NCBI GenBank assembly: GCA_023634235.1
Contig: JAMKCF010000014.1
Span: 5,593,501-5,657,500 of the forward strand
Reading direction: 5' to 3'
Length of the DNA: 64,000 nt
DNA from: Pisaster brevispinus
Lineage: Eukaryota > Echinodermata > Asteroidea > Forcipulatida > Asteriidae
Below the pieces are notes generated by a model. It saw only the letters and a list, made by a program, of their open reading frames with translations, had not been told where the DNA came from and made no database searches. Shown piece by piece: positions 13,111 to 22,927 of the stretch (position 1 is its first letter; every line of letters starts with the position of its first letter). Position numbers and translations under genes: made by a program.

Positions 13111-13147
<37 letters not shown>

Positions 13148-13247
13148 CAAAACAACGCACACATAATCCAGTTGTAGCTCAAATTTCAGACTTTCCATTG
13201 TGATGAACAGTAATGCCAATTTCAATTTGCTATGGAATCCTGCATCA
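12007..13247 (+). repeat. Left inverted arm of the TTAA-flanked element
   Basis: Pairs with 13599-14845 from its outer end to the first codons of the spacer ORF. Indels are confined mainly to simple-sequence tracts. Confidence 0.8.
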
Positions 13248-13624
13248 CTGCTGTTGCTGAAGCAGAATATCATGATGCTATTCCAAGTCTCTCAGAAGAA
13301 GAAATGAACATTGAAATGATGCATGAAATTGTTGAAGATTCTCTCTCCCTCAGGCATCTTCTATGTGTTGATGACATTAATTTGTGTGCGATTGTAAGAA
13401 AGAAGCAACCGCTACAAAAAGCTTCAAAACTTAAAAAACTGAAAGAGATTTGTGAACACCTCCGCATTGGTACATCTGGGTTGAAGAAGAACAAGAAATC
13501 ACCATATACATGTGTATTGCTAAAATTGAACAATCTCTTTGGGGATGTACCTGTTTCAAGTAGAGAAGGAAACTACATGTACAGTATAAATTTGGAGTTG
13601 ATGCAGGATTCCATAGCAAATTGA
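13232..13624 (+). CDS. Hypothetical ORF spanning the element's spacer
   Basis: Open frame of 130 codons with a Lys/Glu-rich, mostly helical composition. The first five codons lie in the left arm and about the last nine in the right arm, so the start (MESCI) and the end (QDSIAN) are encoded by complementary DNA. The stretch around residues 68-95 (KLKKLKEICEHLRIG.SG) loosely resembles a SAP-type DNA-binding helix-loop-helix, which is a weak impression. I do not recognise the protein. It may be a captured host exon or a relic of a transposase accessory protein. Expression is unproven. Confidence 0.35.
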   Translation: MESCITAVAEAEYHDAIPSLSEEEMNIEMMHEIVEDSLSLRHLLCVDDINLCAIVRKKQPLQKASKLKKLKEICEHLRIGTSGLKKNKKSPYTCVLLKLNNLFGDVPVSSREGNYMYSINLELMQDSIAN

Positions 13625-14845
13625 AATTGGCATTACTGTTCATTACATTGGAAAGTCTGAAATTTGAGCTACAACTGGATTATGTGTGCGTTGTTTTGTT
13701 TATTTTTTTTATTTTTTTTTTATTTTTTTTTTTTTTTTTTGGGGGGGGGAGTATGTACATATAAAAAAACCTTGGTTTGAAAGAGCTGACAATATATTAA
13801 TTTGCCGGGGTTGCTGCAATATACCAGTAGTTGCTGGCATATAGCTAAAAGTTACTGAACATGGGCATACTGTACCTTTCTCATTGGTGGCAAAAGTTTA
13901 ATGACCTTGCACATTGGGTTTTAAATACAATTAAAACATTTTAAAACCACTGTTACCAAGTGGATGCCATAGCAACAACAAATGTTGCCAAGGTATAGAA
14001 GTTTGACCCCAATGTTAGAGTAAATTAGCAAAGCTCATGTTGACTAGCTGCAGGTTTAAGAAATTATTGAGGGCAGAGCAAACATTGAATATCCCCAACC
14101 ACCCCCCCCCCCCACTTGTTTGAGTTACGCCCCAGTTATGGCAACTCTCAAATGTTTTTTTTAGTAACTGACCATTATATTTGATCTAATTAAATACAAA
14201 ATTGATTTTCTTTTCAATAAATATTACTTACAAAGTTTTAATTTCGTTTTCATAGAATTTAAAGTGGGGTTAGCTTTGCAATGAATTTCGAATAACAATT
14301 GGAAAATGTACGGCATCATTGCGAAAAAGAAAACATTTTCCCCAAGCTATTTTTTTTTTTCACAAGACCAATATATCATCTCAACAATATGTGGTCGACA
14401 TTCAAATTGGAGCACTACCATTGGGGTTATAAGCTGTCAAAAAATGGTATATTTTCATAATTCGAAAAAGTACAAAAAACACCCCTATTTGAAATGAATG
14501 GTATAACCCACCCGCATACCTGGTGATTTTTTTTATACATTCAATGCAGCCTCTAGGGACCCACCTACCCATGACTTTTAAAGAAAATATTTTCTATATC
14601 CAGTTTAATGGTAGCGAGGCCTTAAAAATAGGCAAATTTCACTATTCAAAAATTGAAAATATGGCAAAATAATCCTACAATTTTAATTGTTTGTTGCCAT
14701 GGTAACGAATATTTATTTTTGAAGTTTTGTCCATATTTGTTACTTTGGGGCAATGGTCCATCAAATATTATGATATGAAGGAAATCCATTTTTTTGCCGT
14801 GGCCAACATTTTCCAAAAATCTTTGATATTTACAGTCCCTTACTC
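13599..14845 (-). repeat. Right inverted arm of the TTAA-flanked element
   Basis: Reverse complement of 12007-13247. It retains the ccatgg..aac, gccataactggggcgtaac and ctgcaggtttaagaaatt landmarks in mirrored order. Confidence 0.8.
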
Positions 14846-14857
14846 TTAAAAAGCAAT

Positions 14858-14990
14858 AGACAAACAAACAAACAGACAAACAACAAACAGACAAACACCC
14901 CAACACCCCAACAAACAGATAACCGGAAACACATTAAAAAACTACACCAAACAAACAAACAAACACCCCAACAAGGACAAGACAACACTG
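14858..14990. repeat. (ACAA)n/(ACAG)n low-complexity tract
   Basis: Runs of acaaacaaac, acagacaaac and caccccaacacc within the LINE 3'UTR, immediately beyond the TTAA of the inserted element. Confidence 0.8.
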
Positions 14991-15166
14991 AGTAGACAAA
15001 AAAACAAGGAAGACAGGGAAAGGTAAATATTTAAATAAAAAACACATGAAAAAGGCAAGAGAAAATCTAAAAGACAAACTTAAACATCAGGGAATAAAAA
15101 GGTGTTAACAACCACACCCACCCACAAGGGACAACATTGTCAAGATTGGAGGCCTATTTAATAACT

Positions 15167-15364
15167 TTACTTGTTCAAAATACTGGTTAGGTAGGGAATG
15201 GGGCTAGACCTGTATCGGTTGGTTCTGCACCTGATAGTAGACAAAGAGTCGGAATTCCTAAGGTTATTGTTCCTTGCAGGAGGCAGCCACTCTCTATGCT
15301 TACCGGCAGGAATTCGTATTCTATCCGTCTTGTGTAAAATACGACAGATAAAAAAACATGCATC
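15167..15364 (-). pseudogene. Non-LTR retrotransposon reverse transcriptase C-terminus
   Basis: Sixty-five codons open to a TAA stop. The end carries the CR1/L2-clade hallmarks: WLPPARNNNLRNS, then RCRTNRYRSSPIPYLT. A 5'-truncated fragment rather than a gene. Confidence 0.75.
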
Positions 15365-15452
15365 GTACTAAATTTCAGGCTGAATGTTCAAAACAGGATT
15401 TAACACACAATGTTAACAGTAAAGGAAAGCAAACACTTCCAGAAGTTTATCT

Positions 15453-15560
15453 GTTTCTGTCCATCGGCTATGGAATAAACTTCTCACTATGTTAGAAAAT
15501 CAACTGGTCTCACTGCTTTTTAAGGCCCTCAAGACCCAACTTTACTCTGTTGGCTTGTAA
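15453..15560 (+). pseudogene. Second non-LTR retrotransposon RT C-terminus, opposite orientation
   Basis: Thirty-five codons with the typical C-terminal pattern RLWN..L, SLLFKALKTQL, ending in TAA. A short tail (gctcatggcgctgcac) follows to about 15620. It lies head to head with the minus-strand LINE fragment. Confidence 0.55.
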
Positions 15561-15620
15561 TCTTGGTTCTCCTGTCTGCAAGTTGGTGCTCATGGCGCTG
15601 CACAAACAATAACATACATC

Positions 15621-16310
15621 ATGTACAATAATTATGTTAACAACACAGCTTAACGCCATGCTCATTATATTTTTCTACAGAAAACGAAAGTGAAACTCTG
15701 AGTCTGGTAAACCCCGTTTGCTGATTATAGTTTAGTCATCGATGAGGTGCATCCGGTGCCTTTCATAGAATATATCAACCAATAACAGTGCGATGACATG
15801 TGACTTCAAACAGCAAAGTACTTGGGAAAACAATCATTGTATTTTAATATTGCTTTAATCCCATAATACTGTCGTTTATATCCGTATGCTTCAAATTTTT
15901 ACTTACAGACAGCGATTCCAATTTGATTTTGACGCCAAATTTAAATGTTTTCTATTAAATGTAAAACAATTAAGGGAATAAAAGAGTGGGACGAGGTCTG
16001 GAAGGTTAGTTTATAACCTAAATGGTTTGTGTCCGTGCGATAAAGGACCGAGGCAAATGCGAATTCCTTTCCCACACGGCCACAAACCTGCAAGGTTTTA
16101 AACGGACCTTCTAGACTGAATCCCCACTTTTTCATTCCCATTCATAAGTGCTCCTTTCGCAATAATGAGTGTAAATATTGAAAAATCTGTAAAACTTTTC
16201 TGTAAAGCTTAAATTCTTGTCACGTCCATGGGCTCTGTTTCGTGAAGAATCAAAATGCAAGCGACGCTCAACGCTTGAGCGGACATTATTGCGTGCACTA
16301 TAGACCATGT
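15621..16310. other. Intergenic sequence, nothing certain
   Basis: Bases 15975-16050 weakly resemble 8385-8450. No coding exon seen. Confidence 0.35.
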
Positions 16311-17160
16311 AAGTCCGGGGTGGGAGGGGGTAATTTGCAATCATTGGCAATCGCGATTTGGGTACGCACCATTTTCAAAAGAGGTAATGACCCTTACAAA
16401 TCAAAAAGAATGCTCTCTTTAACAGCACTGAAAACATAACAGTATATAACGTGAGAGTATTTTCAATTCGGGGTTAGTTTTATATAAAACGCGTTAAGAT
16501 ACTACCAAAAATGTTCCGTTGGTTTATTGCAGCGGCTCACGTGTATGAATGGGTCCAGGTGGGAATTTCATTACAAAACGTCTCCCCTAAAATAGCTACA
16601 AAATCGACAAAATGTGAAAAATTGTATCGTTCATCCTCTGATTTTTGTTCGATAGGTCTTTCATTCCTGAAAGTTAAACAAAATTCCTCCGTACATCCTC
16701 TGGATATTTGACGATTTTTAGAAGGTTTTTTTTTAAAAATAATTTCTGCTCATACTTGGTTTGCATGAAAACAATCGTCTGTTGACGGACGGGAACATTA
16801 GCCGCAGGTAGTGGTAGTTCTTAGGCAACGTACACATCTTAAACATATGTAATATATGTCGTTTACATTTAATTACTAAACATATGCTGTTTAGTGAATT
16901 AGTAAATTACTGAAGCAGTTTGCAACACACACAAAAACATTTAAGATGTTCTCTAGTGTAAAGATTTGGTGAATTTACAACATTTAGAGATAATAACACC
17001 CTCTAACAAAAAGTACCCGTCCAGAGGGTCTCACGGCCGCCAGCAGCGTGCAGTCGGTAGCAACCCCGATTCGCGCCGCTCGACCGGTCCACGTCGCGAG
17101 AGTCGAATGAGATTATTTTCAACGTAGTTGACGCGTTGGTGGCGGACCCCTTCCGCTAAG
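16311..17160 (+). repeat. Dispersed repeat family D, copy 1
   Basis: Colinear with 43436-44405: gcaatca.ttggcaat, ttccgttggtttattgcagc, gaatgggtccaggt, gtctcccctaaaat and gagtcgaat.agattatttt occur in the same order with many indels. It ends at a C-run (17164-17183) upstream of the cyclase gene. Family unknown; no ORF of note. Confidence 0.7.
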
Positions 17161-17490
17161 ACCACCCCCCCCCCCCCCCCCCCGTGTAAGTCTCGACGAT
17201 AAGGTCACAGTTGAGCTTCCGGCCACCCCTGAGCCATCAGCTACGGAAGATTACGAGAAGACGAGGATGCAGTTTTGTTTTGATTAAAAATTGTAAATAA
17301 TTTCGCAAATCTTGAAAAAATATATTACTTTTAAAAGATGCCCTTCATATTCTCTTAAGTTTCCAGATTTAATTTAATATTGGCCTGGCACGTTTTTAGA
17401 AATAGGGCCTACTCAACATATGAAGTCCTTTCTTTACTCTTAACATTTTAGAACTCATTTATCCGTTGCATTTTAGAGGTTTGTTCCACG

Positions 17491-20400
17491 ATGGATCTGG
17501 GCTTATTATTAACCTGGGTCTTTCTTACGTCATGTTGTCATGTTACCGTGGGGCACGTGGTTCATGAGCGCTCCGTTGCATCTGACAATTCCACCACGGG
17601 CGTGATGGCTGCACTTCGTCCAACTACACCAAACATCAGGGATATTTTCGTTGGACGATGTTATGAGGACGAACAGTGTTTGCAACAAGACCAATGCCTA
17701 AACAGCACTTTGAAGTAAGTCTATGATTACAATTATCCGGTGATTAACCTGATTACCACTTACTGAGAATAATCGATAAAATATCAGAGTAACCGTTTAA
17801 TACACTTCAATATTTATACGTGTACAGTCCTAATATCATTGCACCAGTGGTCTCTTCATTAAGCACTATGATTATTTACACAGTGACCGCGTGACAACAA
17901 AGTCGTGATGATTGTTATCAGATCACAAGTCAAACAATGGGTGTTTATGGTATTAACGTGGATGGAAAGTTGGATGAGCAAAACCGAGTTACATTGTCAT
18001 GTACACTTCAAATGTCACATCTTCTGGTTTCAAATTAAAACTTAACAATGGACGGTCATTTCAGACTTTGCTGCCGTCGTCGGCGCTGCCTCGGGCGCCA
18101 CCGGGGCTGCCATTGATTTTTTATTGTTGAATTATTGTTTCAAAATTATTACTTTCTATTTTAAGCGGAACATGCGAAGAGCTCTGGGAAATATTCAATG
18201 CTTCGTTTGCCTTCAAGGACCCTTGTCAAGCTGGGGATGATACCTACGACCAACTCATAGCTGCAGCGCCACCTGCTACAAAGAAAGATCAGGTGATCGA
18301 AATGGGCCTTAAAACCATCAAAACACATTCCTACAATGTCGCTACATGTTTGCCAGCATAATGACTCTGCTATGATACTTGTGTTGCTGCAAAGATTACA
18401 TTCAATGCAATGAAAATATGCGGATGTGTTAAAGGAACATTGAGAGAGAAAGACAATTAAAGTTATGATTATGACTTATAAGTCATATGACTTATATCTC
18501 TTATTATGACTTAGTACAAGGGTTAGTCATAACTATTACTTCAAAGAATTAATTGGCAACCTAAACCATTATGTAAGTCATGTGACTTGTACTCAAGTTA
18601 TTATTAGGAGATATAAGTCATAACTATGACTTTCTTTCTTTTTTGTCAATGTCCCTTTAACGCTTCCGTAAGAGTATGTACCTGCTCAGATAAAACATAC
18701 ATCCGGCCTTGAAATCGCAACGCTTTACATGCTTCGTTTTATTTCTCTTCTTCTTTGCAAAGACACAAACCATTATCACTTTGTATTTTCTCTAGACCTT
18801 ATTCTGGTCTGGTTTACCGACTCTTGCCCTCAACAATGGACGAGTCACTAGAAGACACACCATCCTTGAAGAAACACTTCCGGGTTATGTTCTGAATGGC
18901 TTGACTTGGTGTGGGCAACTGGATTACCCAGGGTTCAACGACGTGGACTGCCCAATCTCAGGTCCAAAGTGCACCGCGGAAACCATGTACACCTTCTGGA
19001 GAGCCGCTTCAAGAGCAGTGAGATAAATACATCTTTATTTTCTTGTTGCTGGTTTAATATGGTTTAACATAAGTTGGAGCCCAAAAATCAATTGTAGGAA
19101 AATATTATTCTGTTTTAATCAAAAGTACTTCATATAAACGATATCAGTTTCAATCGGCTATAAGTGCAATGTAATTTTGCTTTAAATAAACTGCTTCTTA
19201 AAAAACGAAAAGCCTGAAAAGACAAAGTGTTAATAGTTGGAACATCTAAATTACTTTTCAATGCTTTTAGTTTGCTCGGCAGGCAAGAGGGCTTATCAAA
19301 GTGGCACTAAATGGGAGCAGAGTGGACGCATTCAGGAATACAAGGTAAACATTAATATCAACAGAAAGTTAGCTTGAAGTACCCAAAACCAATCGAGTTG
19401 TTGGTTTACTCGAGAAAAGTACTTTGTGTATGCAACTTGTAAATAGAGAGTTCATCAGGAATAGAAAATAATATCCGTAGAAAAAAAATACATTATGTTG
19501 AACCTTCCCCTCTCTGAACAATGTCAGTGCGGGCGTAGTATTAGTAACTGCCAATGTACTTTCTCCTACCTTCTTTAGATAAATGGCATCATCTGCAGAC
19601 ATGAAACAATCTACTTCCAAGTTGCAACAAAACAACTTACATGACTGAAAGTACATATTATTCACAAGTATTCAGTGAAACTGTTTCGCCAGGTTTTATT
19701 TCAATGAAGGAAAATGCAATATACATAATTTATAATATTTTGATTTGTTCACAGCACCTTTGCGACAAATGAACTTCCAAACCTGAACAGTACTTATGTA
19801 TCACATGTCAACATTCTTCTGGTGTACGACATATCTATACCTGGAAACAACAGAAGGTAAAGCCATGACGCAGTGAGGAATATTGCCTGTTACCCTAAGC
19901 AGCAATACTAAATTATTATAGGACGGCCGAAACATTCAGCTGCGCTTAACGTCGCACTTTTGCAGTGTCGAACTTGCGTGATTTTCGAGCGGAAAAAGTT
20001 CGGCAATTAAAGCGAATCGGTGACGTGACAAACGTCGAGTTTAATGGTTTGATTCGATGGCAGACAATGGAGAAAAATGCTAAAGGGTCGTGCTTCGTGA
20101 TGGCAATTCAAGTTGTGACACTCAACAAACATTAATGGCAAACTCATAATGAATTGTGCGTCTAATTAGAAAAGGATGAATTAAGAGCGACGTTTAGCGC
20201 AAACTTTTGACTTAAGTTCGACACTGCCGTATAGCAAGGCAAGCTTTGTCGTGCTACACGGTAGATGCACGACGTGGTGACAAAAGTCGCGCTCTTGCCG
20301 TGTCGAATTGAATGGAACTCTCAGTCGGGCGATAATCTTTTGGAATACGCATGTGCAAAGCTTTTGAAAAGTCAGCTTCAAACGTTAAAACTATCACATC

Positions 20401-22508
20401 ACAATCCTCAAAGAAACGTGTAAGGTTTAATGTGTAATGTTTAATAATGTGAACGTTCTCCTTGTTGGGATTATTCTGGGATGGGATGAGAAATAACTTC
20501 TGACTGGAAGAAACATTATGTTGATTTCAGAATTAACCTAATCGATTTTGTTCGACACTCTATTATAAAGATGATTAACCCCCTCAACGACGATGGGTAT
20601 AGTAAGAACAAAGTTTAAGGTGGGGAACATATCATTGTAATTGTGCCATTAATATTTTACTGTCACAGCACGAATTGCAATCAAGAAACATCTACGGTAT
20701 TCTTTACCTAACACACAAAAACCCGAGTCCACATGGAAACACTAAACGCCCTTTCTGTCGAGCCATTCGCATTTGGAAAACGTTTCTAACTCAGGCCGGC
20801 GCTAAGCGTTGCACTTTTGCAGTCTCGAACTCAAACAATCAGAAAATGATGAACACATCAAGTGTGCTCTGTAAGTCACGTGACCTATATTTGGTATCAA
20901 ACATCAACAAATAAGGCGTCTAATGGGGAAGTGCCGTTGTTGTCAAGTAGGCCTACATTTTTTTGTTTAATCGATCGAGGCTTGCTTTCTCAGAATCTGT
21001 CAAGAATATTCTAGAGTTTGTATACCACAGATCTTGCCGTACCGGCTGAAAAGGGCTGCAATCCCGGCCAAAATGCTTGGGCCATGCATTGGCCACGTGA
21101 CATAAACATACCCCCCCCCCCTGCTCAATGTTGTTAACTCAACCCTGGTTACAATCATGGCAGTGGATGTAAAGTTTCTGACCACCTTTAAGAAACAATG
21201 AACAGTCTAGTAATGAAAAACTGTACTTTATTAATGATGAAATGTCCTGTTTATCATGAAAACAGAATTGCATGTTGATTTGACAGGGCCCGTTGCGATG
21301 AAGGAAGCATTCACCGGTTACAGATGTTGCTTACCTCCTATGGTTTCAGCTACACCTGTGTAGAAAACCCAAGGTAATTTAAATGCTGAATATTCTCAAA
21401 GGACCCTTATTTTATTTATGCTTTATTTTAATTCTTTGGACAATACAACATTACGAGCAGAGGCCATCCAGGGAAAGGCAAAAGCCAAAAACTGTCATCA
21501 AAAAAGATGTGCCCTTCCAGACTTAGCTCATTTAGAAAAATTATATTATATAAAACATGGATCAGTCCTATCCAGCGGTTACATTTAGATACAGTTTCTT
21601 TGACCTGGAGACCCTTGAAAAAAACATAATATTATCAGTCGAAATACATATATTTCGAATTCAGAACTCGGCCACTAAAACATTGGTTATTGATAAGAGA
21701 ATATCTTCCAGCTTATAAAATATACGCTATTGTTATAGATCTGTCTGTGCAATAAGTATCTCAATAAACGCCAACAGTTTTCAGAAAACCGCTGCAGTCG
21801 ATTGTTATGCTCACTAGATCACAGAGTAAAGATCATGATTATTTGACCAGTTCTGCTCTTCCAATAACTTCCTCTGCAACACTGGGAAAAAACAGGATCG
21901 AAACTAAAACACATTCTACATACAAGATAGCAAAATGTTGTCCGGCAGCGGGTTTCTTTTTACACTATTGGTTTAAAGTGACACGTTGCATCCGGATTGG
22001 GCGCTTTGCGCTATAAAGCGTTTGTTATGAAACGGATATGGTTGGAAAGATGTTTTAAAAGTAGAATACATGTATAATGATCCACACAAATATGCCTCGA
22101 AATTGTGTGGTTTTCTTTTGCTTCGTGAACTAACACGCGGTCTGACATTTTGTGGAGTTAAACAATTTGTTCTACAAAATGGCGGACCGTGTGGGTTTAC
22201 GAAGTAAAATAAAAACACAATTTTTAGGCACATTTTGTGTGGATCAATAATTATATTCTACATGTAAAAGATCTTTCGAACCATAATCATTCATAACAAA
22301 CGCATCATTGTTATGCACCAAATATAATTAGTGTGCAGTCTGTAATCCATTTGTCTCTTTTTCAATCACAATGTGCAGTGACTTCAGGTTTTTACAGTGC
22401 GCCAGCGACCCAACAAACGACCATTGCCTGATTTCAAATCTGGCTAGTCTTACAACAAGCAGTTCAGTAGTTCTGGCTGTGATGCTGATGCTTCACAAAT
22501 GGATTTGA
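17491..22508 (+). CDS. ADP-ribosyl cyclase (CD38/Aplysia cyclase family), 7 exons
   Basis: Converts NAD to cyclic ADP-ribose (and, with NADP and nicotinic acid, NAADP), calcium-mobilising messengers. Exons: 17491-17714, 18166-18292, 18796-19017, 19271-19344, 19755-19856, 21287-21373, 22379-22508; all junctions are GT-AG and in phase, giving 321 residues. Signal peptide about residues 1-21. Family landmarks: TLFWSG (Trp121), ILEETLPGY (Glu142), GLTWCG, CPISGPKC, FWRAASRAFARQA (Trp185), LNGSR, and Glu222 in ATNELPNL. These align at a constant offset of four with CD38 Trp125, Glu146, Trp189 and Glu226. CD38 Asp155 is replaced by Asn151. The C-terminus is a hydrophobic run after small residues (TTSSSVVLAVMLML), consistent with a GPI-anchor signal as in sea urchin cyclases, but it ends HKWI. 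Cysteines of the fold are kept. Introns 2 and 6 carry MITEs. Confidence 0.93.
18433..18656. mobile_element. TTAA-flanked MITE in cyclase intron 2
   Basis: Element of 224 bp between TTAA at 18429-18432 and 18657-18660. Termini are aggaacattga and its near-complement tcaatgtccct. The interior is nearly palindromic, with repeated agtcatatgactta-type words. The AGG terminus with TTAA duplication fits a Kolobok- or piggyBac-derived MITE. Confidence 0.7.
22018..22303. mobile_element. Fold-back MITE in cyclase intron 6
   Basis: Whole element is an inverted repeat of about 140-bp arms starting gcgtttgttatgaa. Mirrored landmarks: gttgaaaagat.tttta / atgtagaata, gatccacacaaa, attgtgtggttttc and cgcggtctgacattttgt. 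The centre is near 22164. Confidence 0.75.
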
Positions 22509-22587
22509 ACTACAGAAGTTGTCCCTTTGCCATGCTGTTATTGTCAAGTTAATGAATGGGGTGTGTTTTGCTATTACACGAAGAGCC

Positions 22588-22593
22588 AATAAA
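22588..22593 (+). promoter_or_regulatory. Candidate polyadenylation signal (AATAAA) of the cyclase gene
   Basis: First canonical AATAAA, 80 bases after the stop codon at 22508. Confidence 0.5.
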
Positions 22594-22705
22594 CCTCGTG
22601 TTGGTATAGAAGAAAAATGCTTGTATGATGGCATCAGAGTAATTACTGCACATTTATATTTTTACTATCTGTTTGTGTACCAAAAAATTAATGATAGTTT
22701 ATCTT

Positions 22706-22927
22706 AAGGCCTCGTCACAAAGGGCTATTTTTTCAAGCAATTTGGAGGCAACCAATTGCACTGCATGCTAAGGAAGCCCTTCTCGGTATAGTACAACATA
22801 GTTTTCTAACAGTATCTTACTGTCCCAAAGTAACTTATGTGGGGAAATGAAGATGTGAATGTTTTTTTCTTCTTAGAGATTGCCTGGAACTTGTTGCTTC
22901 TAAAATGCCCCGTGTGACATAGCCCTT
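22706..22927. mobile_element. MITE with imperfect TIRs
   Basis: Left end aaggcctcgtcacaaaggg and the reverse complement of the right end (taagggctatgtcacacggg) match with gaps over about 28 bp. Subterminal words caacttgttgc and gcaatttggaggcaacc extend the symmetry. Confidence 0.5.

Larger units (their letters stand above)
12007..14845. mobile_element. TTAA-flanked DNA element with 1.24 kb inverted arms (Kolobok/piggyBac-like target site)
   Basis: TTAA lies at 12003-12006 and 14846-14849. Between them the sequence is a giant inverted repeat: the left arm (12007-13247) and right arm (13599-14845) are near-identical with scattered substitutions, and enclose a 351-bp single-copy spacer. The termini read gagtaagggactgtaaatat. 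TTAA duplications are typical of piggyBac and Kolobok superfamilies; the purine-purine terminus fits Kolobok better, but no transposase is visible, so assignment is inference. At matching positions the left arm has an expanded (AAT)n tract (13112-13145) where the right arm has a poly-T/TTTTA tract (13700-13740), a clear difference between the arms. Confidence 0.75.
11855..15364 (-). mobile_element. 3' end of a CR1/L2-type non-LTR retrotransposon, interrupted by a DNA element
   Basis: On the minus strand a reverse transcriptase C-terminus ends at 15167, followed by a 3'UTR and a terminal (AAT)n tail, seen here as (ATT)n at 11855-11892. The (TTTATTAAAAT...) end just inside the tail resembles the end of the second LINE copy near 51450, supporting a shared family. 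The 2.84 kb TTAA-flanked element at 12007-14845 sits inside this 3'UTR. The copy is 5'-truncated near 15364. Confidence 0.65.

Noticed and set aside
19369..20381. ORFs inside cyclase introns 4 and 5
   Set aside because: They lie in introns between phase-consistent exons and have no recognisable content.
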